NCBI RefSeq assembly: GCF_048771995.1
Contig: NC_133030.1
Span: forward strand, 61,825,501-61,889,500
DNA from: Taeniopygia guttata
Lineage: Eukaryota; Chordata; Aves; Passeriformes; Estrildidae
Reading direction: 5' to 3'
Length of the DNA stretch: 64,000 nucleotides
Shown: positions 35,301 through 46,924 of the stretch, one piece after another
How the letters are laid out: every line of letters begins with the position of its first letter
How positions within the stretch are numbered: the stretch's first letter is position 1
Program-made: the position numbers and the translations under genes
The notes under the pieces: generated by a model
Database searches by the model: none
What the model was told of the DNA's origin: nothing
What the model saw: only the letters and a program-made list of their open reading frames with translations

Positions 35301-38162
35301 TTGCCATGTGTAAATGGTAAGTATGCAAAGAAGGATCTGGATGAAAATATTTACTTGAAACATTTTGTGTACAACAGCTGAATTTTGGTGGTGTTGATGC
35401 AAGTTTGCAATATTCTTCATTTAGAGAATTAGAATTTCATAGCAAAGTAGGCAGTGAGTGTGTTTTTTGGTAGCTTTTAGATTTCTAGGAAGATATTCTG
35501 AGGTTCTAAAAGAAGAAAAAAATTGGAAACCACTGAAACCTTGATGTAATCATCCCATGCAATTTAATCATATTGCACAAAAAGAGGGCAGAGTGTGTTG
35601 TGTGTGTACCTGCACATATGTAGGCAATTTAAAGCTTTTGGGTAAAAATGGTGTGTTTTCCATGAGGAGAAGTTTTATGGGGCCTGAGTTAAGAAGGCAA
35701 CAGTTTTACAGATCTTCTGCTTCTGCTCTGGAGCCAGGCTGGGAGAGCTGGGGGTGCTCACCTGGAGAGGAGAAGCTCCAGGGAGAGCTCAGAGCCCCTT
35801 GCAGGGCCTGGAGGGGCTCCAGGAGAGATGGAGAGGGACTGGGGACAAGGGATGGAGGGACAGGACATGGCCCCCACTGCCAGAGGGCAGGGATGGATGG
35901 GATAGTGGGAAGGAATTCTTCATATGAGAGTGCTGAGGCCCTGGCACAGGGTGCCCAGAGAAGCTGTGGCTACCCTGGATCCCTGGAAATATCCAGGGCC
36001 AGGTTGGACAGGGCTTGGAGCAGCCTGGAATAGTGGAAGGTGTGGAACAGGATGGATTTTCAGGTCCCTCCCAACCCAAACCAGTCTGATTTGTGTGATT
36101 CCTTCTGAACCTGGTAATAAAGCAGTAAATAGCAACACTTTGGGGTGACTTTGTATGAAACTTAACTCGTGTGTTGGGTGTGAGATTTCACAGCTCTTTG
36201 CATGTGTTTACTCTCTTCCCTCTCCATGTTGTTCCTATTAACAGCACTAATCTCCGCAGCATTCCATGCTTCCTGTGATTCCATAGTACCCGGTACTGAG
36301 CTCTGTGGCTTCTGCTGGAAGCATGATGCTGTAAAGCATGCACAGTGGGAACCTGTGAGGGAGAACTGCCCAATTCCCCCCAGACTGTCTGTGCAGAGCA
36401 GCTCCTCTGTGCAGACCTGTGTGTGCCACCACGTCACCGCTGCTTTGGTTGGGTAAAGCTCTGCCTGGGGCGTTACATTTTGGGAATAATTTGACTTTGA
36501 AAAGTTCTGGATCTGTGAAGACCATAACAAAGCTGTAAAACAGGAAACCACAAACATCTTTTTGCCTCTAAACTGTTCTGCAGAGCACGTTTCCTACTGA
36601 TATTTCTATGTCGCATGAGCAGAAATATCTCAGTGACCTCTTCCGAGTGTCATCCATAAAGCGTGGAATCTGTTAATTTCATAGAAGCAATTAAAAAATA
36701 CTGACCTGACCATTAAATCTTAGAAATTTTTCTCCTTGGTTCATGAATAGCATGTGAAAACAGCAAGGCACATCGTGCTGGCTGCTGCTTTCACGTTCCA
36801 CAGTCTTGTTCTCGTTAGTGTTGGTTTTCAATAATATTTTTAAGCAATCGCGTTCCTCCAAAGTAGCTGAAATGCCACGTTTTACTCTGTGCAGTTGAAA
36901 TTTCTAACTCGCCTTTTTCTTTTCCAGCTTGTACTTCCAGAGTACCTCATCCATGCATTCTTCTGTGTCATGTTTCTCTGTGCAGCAGAGTGGCTCACAC
37001 TGGGTCTCAATATGCCCTTGTTGGCTTATCATATTTGGAGGTAATTTTGGCGAGTCTGCTATGCTCAGTGAATTGTTACTCATTCTCCTGTTGCTGTCTT
37101 CCTGTCCAGTGTTCTGTGTCTTGGGAGCACACAGATGCTTTCTGTGGCAGTCCCTGGTGGGTGGGGGCAGGACTCTGGTTTCGTGTGGCTGTCACCCCAC
37201 ACCTGCTGTGCCTCCTTCCAGGTACATGAGCAGACCCGTGATGAGCGGCCCGGGGCTCTACGATCCCACGACCATCATGAATGCAGATATTTTAGCCTAT
37301 TGCCAGAAAGAAGGATGGTGCAAATTAGCATTCTACCTTCTATCTTTTTTTTACTACCTATATGGGTAAGTTTTCCTTTTCAGTCTGAAGCTTTGGCTCA
37401 GTGCAGAGAGAAGTGCTGTCCATAGGAATGTGGTTCTTCTCGTGCTAGAAGGGAGCCTGTGGGAGCTGGACAGGGACTTTGGACAAGGGTGTGTAGTGAC
37501 AGGACATGTGGGAATGCCACTGCCAGAGGGCAGGATTAGATGGGATATTGGGAAGGAATTGTTCCCTGTGAGGGTGGGCAGTCCCTGGCACAGGGTGCCC
37601 AGAGCAGCTGTGGCTGCCCCTGGATCCCTGGAAGTGTCCAAGGCCAGGTTGGACAGGGCTTGGAGCACCCTGGCCTAGCCAAAGGTCTCCCAGCCTATTG
37701 CAGGGGATCTATGAAATCCTTCCAACTCAAAACATGCTGGGAATCTGTATGATCACCTACAGTGCCAGCTTTCCTGAAAAAGAATCCACATTCACCCCTG
37801 ATTCTGCTTTAAAACACAAACCCTCATTTGGTCAGAATTACTATTTTGAGTCTCTGTTAATGACTGTAGACTGAAAAGCTACAAACTTTTCTTCCATTAA
37901 GCATAATACAATAAATCCCAGGGTGTTTTAATTATGAAGCTGAAACATTGTTTTCAGAGGAATGATGTAAATGTGGTTTTGTTGAAGTCAAAAGTAGAAG
38001 AGTCATTGTGTCAAATCTTGAGTCACAATCCACCTATCTCATATGGACTTGTTCCTTATAATAGACCCTGTTATAATTAAATGTGTAACACTAATCAAAA
38101 TGATGCATCTTAATATTTTTATTTTCTTCTGCAGCATGATTTATGTTCTGGTGAGCTCTTAA
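32153..38162 (+). CDS. CNIH1: CNIH1, cornichon family AMPA receptor auxiliary protein 1 (5 exons)
   Basis: The exons are 32153-32233, 33400-33468, 36928-37040, 37222-37365 and 38135-38162, a total of 435 nt and 144 aa, the same length as human CNIH1. The protein starts [16 protein letters not shown], has the conserved lumenal or cytosolic loop [20 protein letters not shown], and ends MIYVLVSS. The only difference from remembered human CNIH1 that I see is Ser for Ala in [12 protein letters not shown]. Hydrophobic segments lie at about residues 8-26, 57-77 and 122-140. Cornichons are ER membrane cargo receptors that recruit TGF-alpha-type ligands and other cargo into COPII vesicles. The start is GCCGCCATGG, a strong Kozak context. 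All introns are GT-AG, and intron 3 is only 181 nt. The gene lies tail to tail with CDKN3. Confidence 0.98.
32395..32672 (+). mobile_element. CR1 LINE 3' end in CNIH1 intron 1
   Basis: Full CR1 3' pattern (GCAGGGTTAGATGCGATATT, GGAAGGAATTC, GCTGTGGCTGCCCC). Sense to CNIH1. Confidence 0.92.
32887..32966 (+). mobile_element. CR1 LINE 3' tip in CNIH1 intron 1
   Basis: TGATCCTGCTTTGGCAGGGA, GGTTGGACTGGATG and a TTTTGTGATTCTGGGATG tail match another CR1 subfamily. Sense to CNIH1. Confidence 0.8.
33469..36927 (+). other. CNIH1: CNIH1 intron 2
   Basis: The longest CNIH1 intron. Apart from one CR1 (35726-36102) I see no repeat family, no hidden exon with conserved coding sense and no small RNA gene. 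Confidence 0.7.
35726..36102 (+). mobile_element. CR1 LINE 3' end in CNIH1 intron 2
   Basis: CR1 pattern from GAGCCAGGCTGGGAGAGCTG through TCCCAACCCAAACCAGTCTG. Sense to CNIH1. Confidence 0.9.
37447..37753 (+). mobile_element. CR1 LINE 3' end in CNIH1 intron 4
   Basis: CR1 3' pattern (GGCAGGATTAGATGGGATAT, GGCACAGGGTGCCCAGAG, GGCCAGGTTGGACAGGGCTT). Sense to CNIH1. Confidence 0.9.
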
Positions 38163-39045
38163 GAAGACATTCAGCAAGCTTTGTTCCAGTTAAGTGCATG
38201 CAACAGCCACAAAAAACATGGATTCTTTACAAGAAGAACCTCTGACCAAGATTAAATCTGGAACCTGATGTTCACAATTGAGTTAGAAAACAATGACTCC
38301 CCTATTTTTAAAATATTTCCACATTTTATAATTGTGGAAAGACTGTTTTCTTATATTTTACTGGGATGTGAAATTAATGAATTATCTGTAAATTAATATA
38401 AGGATGACTGGGGTTTGAAAAGTTTTGACTTTGCACTCCATAAGGAACAGCCATAACCTTCAAGTAAGTGTTGGTTCCTACTAGCCTTAGTACTTTAGGG
38501 ATTTGCAGTAGGATGGGCTTTGTAGTGGCTCACTTGGACTTGTGTATCCCACTCTTTACTCTAAACCAGCCCTAGCTCCAAGTGCTTGGGAACAACTGGA
38601 ATCTGTATGTTTTGCCCATAGGTGACATGGGTCTTAGGATATTACTTCATGGACACAAAAGCAAAAATAGTTCTGTTTTGGTTTATTTTTTTATTATCTG
38701 GTTGATCTTTCCCTGTATGTGCATCCATAAGTCCACAGAGCCCTCTGTATCTTCTCCAAACATTAACCCTGCTTTAGTCTCCAGTCTGTGCCATTGTGGT
38801 AGGAGAAGCTGAATTGTCCATGAAGGAATGAATTTAAATGATGGTTTGTTTTTTTTTTTTAATGTCTGTGCTGTCTGATTAAAAAATGAACAAACCTCCA
38901 ATGTTTATCAAGTCCAATGATGAAAACACTCTTGGGTTTAAGAGTAGTAAATACTACAGACTTTTCAAAGCAGAAGGTGAGATTGTGAAACTGCCCTGCT
39001 GTTCCTTAGTGCAATAAATGATAATAAAAAACAAATCTCAAATTC
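38163..39045 (+). other. CNIH1: CNIH1 3' UTR
   Basis: Sequence from the stop codon to paired polyA signals at 39013-39018 and 39023-39028, giving a UTR of about 0.9 kb. A T10 run lies near 38850. Extent inferred from the signals. Confidence 0.7.
39013..39028 (+). terminator. CNIH1: Paired polyA signals of CNIH1
   Basis: AATAAA occurs twice (39013-39018 and 39023-39028). Confidence 0.7.
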
Positions 39046-39671
39046 AGCAACACTTCTTTTTATGTGGTGCCTTTTGTTTTGTTTATAAATTCAACAGATC
39101 CTCACTGTTGTTTTACAGTGGATTATTGCATTCCCTTCAAAAATTGAAGACAGAATTGAATTACCTCTGGAAAAGGGAAGTTCTGATTTCCTGCTTTTTT
39201 CCCTGAAGTTAAATAGCAGATGGGGCAGGGGAAGATGTTTCAGACAAATTGCATTGTAAATTGTGACTGTTAACAGCTGCTTAATTTACAAGTAATAATT
39301 AGAGATCTTTTTCATTTACCTGTGCTGGAGAACAATGCAGTTTCCCCATTCTAGTAAAACTTTTTTTTTGCATAAACTGTGTATTTGTTCACTTTGGGAC
39401 TCTTGGGTGTAAGGGGCAGTATAAATTGCATGAATGACTGCACTGGGTTCCACCAGAAATCCAGAGGTTCCAACACTGGTCTGTTGGGCAGTGGCTGAGG
39501 AAAGGAATATGAAACAGGCAGGTGTGGAGTATCTGCCTGAAGAGTGAGAAATTTGGAAATCTGTCTGTTGCAGATGTCCTGAGTGGGCTTTGGCATTTCA
39601 AAAAGCTCTGAATGGCTTTTCTGCCATCAGTTCAGCTGCTTTTAGAGAACTTTTGTAGCCTGGTCTAGAAC
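39046..39671. other. Intergenic, nothing recognised
   Basis: Tail-to-tail interval between CNIH1 and CDKN3. No gene seen. Confidence 0.45.
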
Positions 39672-39847
39672 ATCACAGAATCCCAGAGCAGTTTGTGTTG
39701 GAAGGGACATTAAATTAAATCCCATTTCATTCCAACTCCTGCCATGGCAGGGACACCTCCCTCTATCCCAGGCTGCTGCAAGGCCTGTCCAACCTGGCCC
39801 TGGACACTGCAGGGTTGGAGCAGCCACAGCTCTCTGGGCAATCCTGA
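39672..39847 (-). mobile_element. CR1 LINE 3' end
   Basis: Reversed CR1 tail ATCACAGAATCCCAGAG, TTGTGTTGGAAGGGACATT and GGCAGGGACACCTCCCTCTA. Confidence 0.88.
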
Positions 39848-41985
39848 CAGTGAGTTCTGCAGTGGAATTGCTGTGTGTAAAAAACAGGTATTTAACAGTT
39901 CTGCCGACTTCACTTAATGACCCTACGTGCTTATTTTTTTGGACATGGTGAAAATGTCCCCCTTTCCACCTTATTTGTGCTGGGTGTGAATGAACAGACT
40001 TTACTCATCTGCCACAAGGGCTAAGTTTGTTTGCTCTTTGCTTGGCACTCCTTCCACAGGTTTGGGACTGTCCTTTCTCCTCCACAACCGTCCCCTTTTC
40101 TAGGCTATCATCACACAAAGATAGGTTCCATGGGGATGGAGAGTTGTAGTTTCTAGTTTTTATAAATATACTGGGGGTGAGAGACTTCAGGCTGTGATAA
40201 CTTCAAATTCTCTTTCTTAATAATAGTCCTGGCAGCTTCTTGCTTTGTACATAAAATTGTTTTTCTCGTGTTTCCTTGCACTGATTGAGCATTTCCCATG
40301 CCCCTACTGCTCAAACCTTCAGCATTCCATGATTGTTTTTTTACTCATTCAACCATAATTTTTAGCTTTTCACAGAAGAATTTTTGAAAGGCTTTTTTGG
40401 AAACTCATTAATATTGTTCCTATTGGATCATTTTTACTTTTCTGGTGCTTGGCTGTTCCAAACACGTAAGAGATGACTTCAGCCTGTGGAAGCAAAGCTC
40501 ATTAAACCTTTCTTATGTTTGTATGTTTATTAATCCATTATGGAAACAAGACTGGCTGCTTGTAGCCCCTGGCTCTCCTCAACCTTTTAAACAAATCTTC
40601 ATGTTCCCTTGGCATTTGGGCTGGTTTGAGCCAAATTCCACGCTGGAATAAACAATGCAGGCTGCTCCTGCAGGCCCTGCAGCTGCAAGGGCCCAGCAAT
40701 ATTTACCAAAGTGTTTGCACTGTCCTGCTGATGAGCAGCTTTAGCTGGATGTGGGGTGCAGATGAGCATTCCCGGCTGTTCCATGTCCAGCAACAGCAGC
40801 ATCATGTCCCAGGAGTGTTGGAGTAGCCCTTGTGTAATTCCCTGCTGGAGGACCAGGCCTTTGGCATTCAAAATGTGGAACTGATCATTGGTTTTGGAGT
40901 TCTAGGAGGCAAAAGATTATGGATAAAGAACATTTCTCTTGCCCTCAGCAAGCTTCCTGCTGAGTCATGTGATAAATATTTAATATCTGAAAAACATTAG
41001 TTGCAAGGACTAAGTACTGAAGCACATTTGGGGCAGGGCATTTGCTGTAAATTCTGTGCTGTGGGAACTGGAAAAGTTCCTGTTGTTTGCCATAAGAGCG
41101 GGGATGGGAATGGCAGTAAACACTAATTAATCTGCAGAAATCACCTTTGTGCTCAAAGTTTAATTAAAAGATAAATTCTGAAGTTCACAAAGCAGGCACT
41201 TGCTCAACTCAAGCCCCCTGGTGTTGTGTGGAGTCTTGTCCCAACTTTTGACTTGAGATGGTCGTGAACTTCAGCAAAATCCTGAACTTTAGCAAAACCC
41301 TGAACTTTAGCAAAAGCCAGGAGCTGTTTCATCTTGCTTTGAATGGAAATAGTGAAGCAGGAGGGCTGGGGACTGCTAGAGGACTGTTCCTGTGAGATCC
41401 TCCCAGCCCACAGCTGATTGTTTGTTTACTCTCCGCGGCGGCAGCAGGCAGAAGGGCTGTGCCAGCTCACCCACGCAGCTGCCACAGTCACCTACAACCC
41501 CCCTGCTGGGCTTGTCACAGATTTGTGGTGTCACAACACCTCCTGCTTTTGGAATGAGGAGACTCCTTCCCAAATACCCCTCAACACATCGAGCAGAACC
41601 GTGACATTTTAGAATGAGTTGTTACGAGTGCCTCAGGGGTGAGTGCTCCAGCTTGACTTGACTTTGCTTTACAGCAGAGCTGATGGTGTGAGGGTGTTTT
41701 TAAACAGCTCCAGAGATGGAATTTCTATCCAGCTCCCTTTTCCCAGCAGAACAGCAATGGACACAAACACACTTGTACACGTATTTTTCAGGCAGTGAGT
41801 ATTAAAGTCACCAAGGAGGTGACTTTGTTCCCATCCATGTTCTCTAGGATTTCCTTCCCCATCCCAATACTTTACACGTAGATTTGGAAGGCAGCAGCTG
41901 AGTCACACAGGCAGTGGCACTGAGGAAAGGTCAGGAGAGGGGTGTCTTGTCCAGGAGTTTTCCACACAGGCACAGACAGGATCAG
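39848..41985. other. CDKN3 3' flank, UTR end not determined
   Basis: The sequence just left of the CDKN3 stop (below 41986) must include its 3' UTR. I could not single out one convincing minus-strand polyA signal. An ATTAAA on the minus strand near 41160 is one candidate. It also holds the 18-bp triplicate at 41265-41318. Confidence 0.4.
41265..41318. repeat. 18-bp tandem repeat, three copies
   Basis: TGAACTTCAGCAAAATCC, TGAACTTTAGCAAAACCC and TGAACTTTAGCAAAAGCC stand in tandem. Confidence 0.88.
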
Positions 41986-44900
41986 CTACCGCGATGCCGA
42001 TCTCAGCACCGGGTCCTTTGTTGCCAGGTGTGCAGCCAGGTTCTCCCGGAAGTCATGGAGGAAATTGTACTGCTGGAAATGCACAACCAGTCTGCAGTGA
42101 GTGCTCTGTGCTTCAAGAAGAGCCACTACCTGTGCTAAAAAGCTGTTTGATACCCCTGGATGAAAACTGCACCCTCTGGTTCATTTGTTCTTCGTGTGCT
42201 TACTCCACACCTCTGATTTTTCACTGTCAGACAGATTCCATGGATCTTGACTTGGATCCTGTGCTTCCCCATAATGGCCACAGGGATGCATTACCTCAGG
42301 GCAATGCAAAACATGGTCCTCAGAAGTGGGAGTTGTCAGAATTCAAAGCTGCTTTATTTTGAATCAGGGAATCATTTAGGTTGGAAAATCTCTCTAAGAT
42401 CTTTGAGTTCAACCATTCCCCCAGCACTCTAAGGCCAGCACTACCCCAGTCCCTACGTGCATCCACATGGCTTTTAAATCCCTCCAGGGATGGGGACTCC
42501 ATCCACCACTGCCATGGGCAGCTGTGCCAGGGCTAGACAACCCTTTCAGTGAAGAAATTTTCCCTATTATCCACTTAGACCTTTTCTGGCACAACTTAAG
42601 GCCTTTTCCTCTTGTCCAGTCACCAGTTTCCTGGCAGAAGCTGTTTCCTGAAAGCAGGAAACAGCTCAAACCCCAGAGAGAGTTATTGGAAGGGCAGAGC
42701 TATCTCTGGGATAGTGAAGTGAAGGAAGGGAGTGGCTGAACTCTCACTGGGGTTTGGACCTGTGTATTACCTGCTGCAGCCCCATTACCTTGATGGTCTG
42801 TATGGCCCCTGATCCTCTCAGGTTCCTGAGGCTCTCTATCACCTGCTGAGGTGCCAGGGTGTCTGAAAGCTGGAGCAGGAGACATGCAGCCACTGTAAGG
42901 GAAAGTGTTTACACCTGAGTGCTGCTGAGCACCTCTGACTGCACACAGCCACTGATTTGTCCCATGAAAACCACCTTGGCAAACCTATCCAGGTCCCAGA
43001 GCTCTTGGATCTCTTGCAGAATCCTATTTCTGGGCACTGCTCCATCTGCCTGCTGCTCCTGCCTAAGCCTATGGGCTTTGGAAATAGGTGAAAACCCTCC
43101 CACTATTTCCCCCCTGCCTTCCCAGCAGCATCTGGGATGCAATTCTCAGGCTTTTCAGGAATGAGTGCCAGTACACCCCGTTAATTCTCCTTTGTGTCTT
43201 CTGGCCATATCACCACCTGATCCTTCTGGGAACACACAGTAACTAACACTCCTGAAAGCTTTAAGGGGCAATACTGGGATGAATCAGATGCAGAGGAATT
43301 GGTTCATGTCCTTTCTATTAACCAGGCTGCTCCTGGTAGTGGCAGTTTGGATTGCATCCACAGTGAAGCTTCCAGCAGAATTTGGGTTTGTGGGATGAGT
43401 TAGTCAGGCATGGAGACAAATGCTTACCAAGACATGAGCGTCCAAGGCCACCATAACAGCTGGGAGAAAAGAAAACATCTGGTTGTAACAAGCTGTAGCA
43501 AACTGCAGCACTCAGGGACCCCCCAACACATAAATATATGGACACAGTTCTTACATTAATATAATCAAGAGGAGCAGTGGTACGAAAAAGTCAGAATAAG
43601 AATTTCTACACATTTTCTATATTCTATTTCTATACCTACAGGGATATATCCTATTTAGTCTCCAGATCTTCTCTATCTTTCCATGGAAACTTTAAAATTG
43701 AAGTTCTCCTTCATTCCTGCTAATAGTCCCAAAGGCAAAGGAGGACAGGAAACAGTAGGAGGATGGACAATCTCAAATTTCTTTAAATCCTACTCCAGAT
43801 TAAGGGTTTGAGGACAGTTGTAAGGAGAACAGCAGGGTTCTGTGTCAGCAGGAAAACCAAGGACTCAGTGGATTTCTGTACAGGAAACTGTCAATGGGAT
43901 CATTCAGGGAACATAGAATTTGGAAAGCTCTTTCCCTCTCTCCCGAGCTCAGCTAAATAAATTCCTTTAAACCCATTCATGGAAATTAGGAGTGAATTTT
44001 GCACTGCTGGAACCCACTGAGTCCCTGATAAATGGTGCAGGGAAGTGTTATAGAATCATAGAGTGGTTTGGGTTGGAAGGGACCTTAGAGTCACTTCATC
44101 CCACCCTCTGCCATGGGCAGGGACACCTTCCACTGGATCAGGCCATTCCAAGCCCCATCCCTGGCCTGGAACACTTCAAGGGATGGGGCAGTCACAACCT
44201 CTGACAAAGAAGTGTTTTAGCTCCCAACTCATTCTGTACACCTGATATCCAGGTAGGCTGGGAGCAAGGAGCCCTGTGGTGCCACTCAAAACACTTTAAA
44301 ACTTGCTGGGGAAATGGGACATTCTAATCTTGAAATCTCCTGATCTCCTGAAAGGAAGAATTCTCTGCAAATAGCTCCAGGAGGAGGAACAAGCAGGATT
44401 CACAGCATGAACTAGCCCTAAAAGTGCAACTGCCTATTCAACAGTATCCTATTTCCCCTGGAAATAGGAGGGAAGCTGGCATCCTTTACAGGAATGTGGG
44501 TGATGGGGAGGCAGCCAGAACCTACTGTATCATTGTCTTCTGGTTATTGTCCAGGCAGGTTCTGAGCTCTTCCAGGATCTTGCAGCAGGTGGCAATGTCA
44601 GGAGCATTCCCATCAGGAATGGGGTGGTGGTGCACACACATCCCGTGCTGTTGGTAGGTGTCGAGCAGGTTTGGTACTCGGTATTTTGAGAGCTCTCCTC
44701 TGGTACAAAGCACAAAGATATCCTGGATCCCACAGCTCTTTAGTTCTCCTGCCAAGGGATTAAGACACTTGCAGATAAACAAAAGCCTATCAAGCTTAAG
44801 GATAAACAGATAAGCACCTTGGTCCTGAGTCTCTTGTTTAATCTTTGGGGCTACGACAATAGGAGTAAGCAATTTTGGTCTGAGCACTCTTTCCTCCACT

Positions 44901-46636
44901 GAGTCTCTCCCACATTTCCCTTCAGGTAATCCAGGAGAGGAATTTTCTCAGTTCAGAGGGAATCCTGAGAGAAGTCTCACTGGAAAGGCACAGCACCACT
45001 CAGGACAGCCTGTTACCCACTTAAGTATGTTTCTGTTCCAGCTGTAGTTAAAATCACAGAATCACAGGGTGGTTAAAGCCCATCTCATTCCACCCCTGCT
45101 ATGGGCAGGGACACCTCCCACTGTCCCAGGCTGCTCCAAGCCCTGTCCAACCTGGCCTTGGGCATTCCAGGGATCCAGGGGCAGCCACAGCTGCTCTGTG
45201 CCAGGGCCTCCCCACCCTCACATCCAGGAGTCCCTTCCTAAGCTTGACTTACCCAGACACTGTGGGGATTTGCTATTAGTCTCTGCTCTTTAGTGCTTAC
45301 AGCTGAATACTCAGCACAAATCTGTACGTAATTCCGTATTTTCTATCCCAATTTCACTTTTCTCTGGGAAAAAGGAAGTTTGTAATTCATCTTGATCCCA
45401 GCTGCTCTGAAGATGCTTCACTGGTACTGTGCAGCTCTTGCCTGGAAATATCCTGACTATTTATTCCATGGAATTGCCCTTGACACAAAGAAGACTCACC
45501 TATATCTTTCTGAAGATTTCTTCTGACATCCTTAAACCTGCAACCTGAAACAAGTCATGAACAACAATTACCGCTGCAGGTAAGTGACATTTATGGGATG
45601 GCTGCTGCAGGAGCAGAACAGAGCCTCCTCCCAAAATCAAAGCAAGGACCAAAGCCACATCCTGAATAAAACAGAGTTCTTGTTTTTGCAAGAAGATCCC
45701 TGGTGCATAAGGCAGTTTAAACACCATTATCTGCTTAATACTGTAATGTAATAGGATTAACAAAAGAAATCTGCCCAAGGTTTTAAGGTGCTTTGTGTTT
45801 TCCAGATGAAAAGTTTTGGATATTTTAAATCAGCATGCAGCATAAAATCCCCCCACAAGACACAAAAAATCATCCAACAAATAAAAGAGTGAATAATGAT
45901 CACTTAAGAGTTGAGTGGAGATTCACCACGGCTGCAGTTTTGGTAGCTAAAAATGCAGTCAAAGTTTGCATGTTTACTTTTATGACTTTACAAAATGTGA
46001 TCTTGCATTAAGGTATTCTCTAGATTAGCTTTGGTGTTTCCAAAATGCTTATTCCAGGGGTAGATTACAAAAGGAGTCACCCACAACACAGAAATTTGGG
46101 GTACAAGGTATTACCCCTCTTCAGCTTTCAAATATGCCTGCAAATTTCAGTGAATGCTTCTTACCTGGAAGGGAACATAATCCCAGGCACTCTGAAGAGT
46201 AGAGAGGAGACAAAGACAACCTTTTAGAAAATAAAAAGTAAAAGAAATAAAAATAATAATGCAATATTTCAATTATTTAAATATATAATTTTTTTTTTTG
46301 GGGGGGGGGTCAAGACCTTTTCACCAGTGTCTGGTGGGACACGGGTTTCCCTTGCCAAGAGAAAACGCTCTTATTTCTCAGGAGAGGGACTGAGTACAAT
46401 TCCCTCAGAGAAAGGATCCCGCGGGTGTCGCCTCACCAGGAGACGTGGAGCGGGCTCGGCTCCTCTTCGGCGGCCTCATCGTCTGAGGAGGCAAAGCCGT
46501 CGGCTGGCACCGCAGTGGGCTGCGGGGAGAGCGGGGGGCTCATCGCGGGGCCGGGACCCTCGGCGGTATCGGGATCGATATCGATATTGTGATCGATATC
46601 GGGATCGGGATCCCGAGCCCTCAGCGGTTTCACCAT
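41986..46636 (-). CDS. CDKN3: CDKN3 (KAP), cyclin-dependent kinase inhibitor 3 phosphatase, 7 coding exons
   Basis: The exons in transcript order are 46636-46437, 46220-46165, 45544-45500, 44748-44526, 43459-43428, 42892-42789 and 42072-41986. All boundaries are GT-AG and in phase. The dual-specificity phosphatase loop HCYGGLGRSC spans the junction of exons 4 and 5, with the catalytic Cys and Arg intact. The general-acid Asp lies in PIPDGNAPDI. Other conserved stretches are ELKSCGIQDIFVLCTRGELS, LRGSGAIQTIK and QYNFLHDFRENLAAHL. The enzyme removes the activating T-loop phosphate from CDK2 and CDK1. Human CDKN3 has 212 aa. From the ATG at 46543 (MSPPLSPQ, matching human MKPPSSIQ) this one has 217 aa. 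From the upstream in-frame ATG at 46636 (GCGCCATGG, strong context) it has 248 aa. I cannot decide the start from sequence alone. Confidence 0.95.
42362..42640 (-). mobile_element. CR1 LINE 3' part in CDKN3 intron 6
   Basis: Reversed CR1 of another subfamily (GAATCATTTAGGTTGGAAAA, TCCCTCCAGGGATGGGGACT, CTCTTGTCCAGTCACC). Sense to CDKN3. Confidence 0.85.
44051..44210 (-). mobile_element. CR1 LINE 3' end in CDKN3 intron 4
   Basis: It lies between the exon at 44748-44526 and the exon at 43459-43428. Reversed CR1 tail AGAATCATAGAGTGG and GGTTTGGGTTGGAAGGGACC. Sense to CDKN3. Confidence 0.9.
45056..45240 (-). mobile_element. CR1 LINE 3' end in CDKN3 intron 3
   Basis: Reversed CR1 tail ACAGAATCACAGGGTGG, GGCAGGGACACCTCCCACTG and reversed body. 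Sense to CDKN3. Confidence 0.9.
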
Positions 46637-46660
46637 GGCGCCGCTCCCGGCCGCCGCCCG

Positions 46661-46666
46661 TTCAAA
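46661..46666 (-). promoter_or_regulatory. CDKN3: CHR-like element TTTGAA
   Basis: TTTGAA on the minus strand close to the presumed start of transcription. It matches the cell-cycle genes homology region consensus. Confidence 0.5.
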
Positions 46667-46802
46667 CTGGCCACGCCCACCAGCCCATTGCCCAATGGGA
46701 AGCCGCGGCTCAGCGGGCGCGTGCAAAGTCAAGCAGGCTTCCCCACCCCATTCATGAGAGGAGCTCTCTGATTGGTGAGCAGCGAGGACGGCGGGCTTTA
46801 AT

Positions 46803-46810
46803 ATGCAAAT
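46803..46810. promoter_or_regulatory. Octamer ATGCAAAT
   Basis: Exact POU-factor octamer between two CCAAT boxes of the CDKN3 promoter. Confidence 0.5.
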
Positions 46811-46885
46811 AGATGTGGCGATCTCTGCGCTGATTGGGTGAGGCGGCGAGGCGGGAAGGGGCGGTCTCGCGCTTTGGGGGCGGGG

Positions 46886-46924
46886 CTCCGTGAGGGCTCC
46901 GTGAGGGCTCCGTGAGGGCTCGGC
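46886..46924. repeat. Three tandem GGCTCCGTGAG copies
   Basis: A short 12-bp-period repeat (GCTCCGTGAGG) at the right edge of the CDKN3 CpG island. No function is evident. Confidence 0.7.

Noticed and set aside
46045-46160. Possible extra CDKN3 exon left of 46165
   Set aside because: Exons at 46220-46165 and 45544-45500 join in phase with a continuous match to the human protein, so no further exon is needed.
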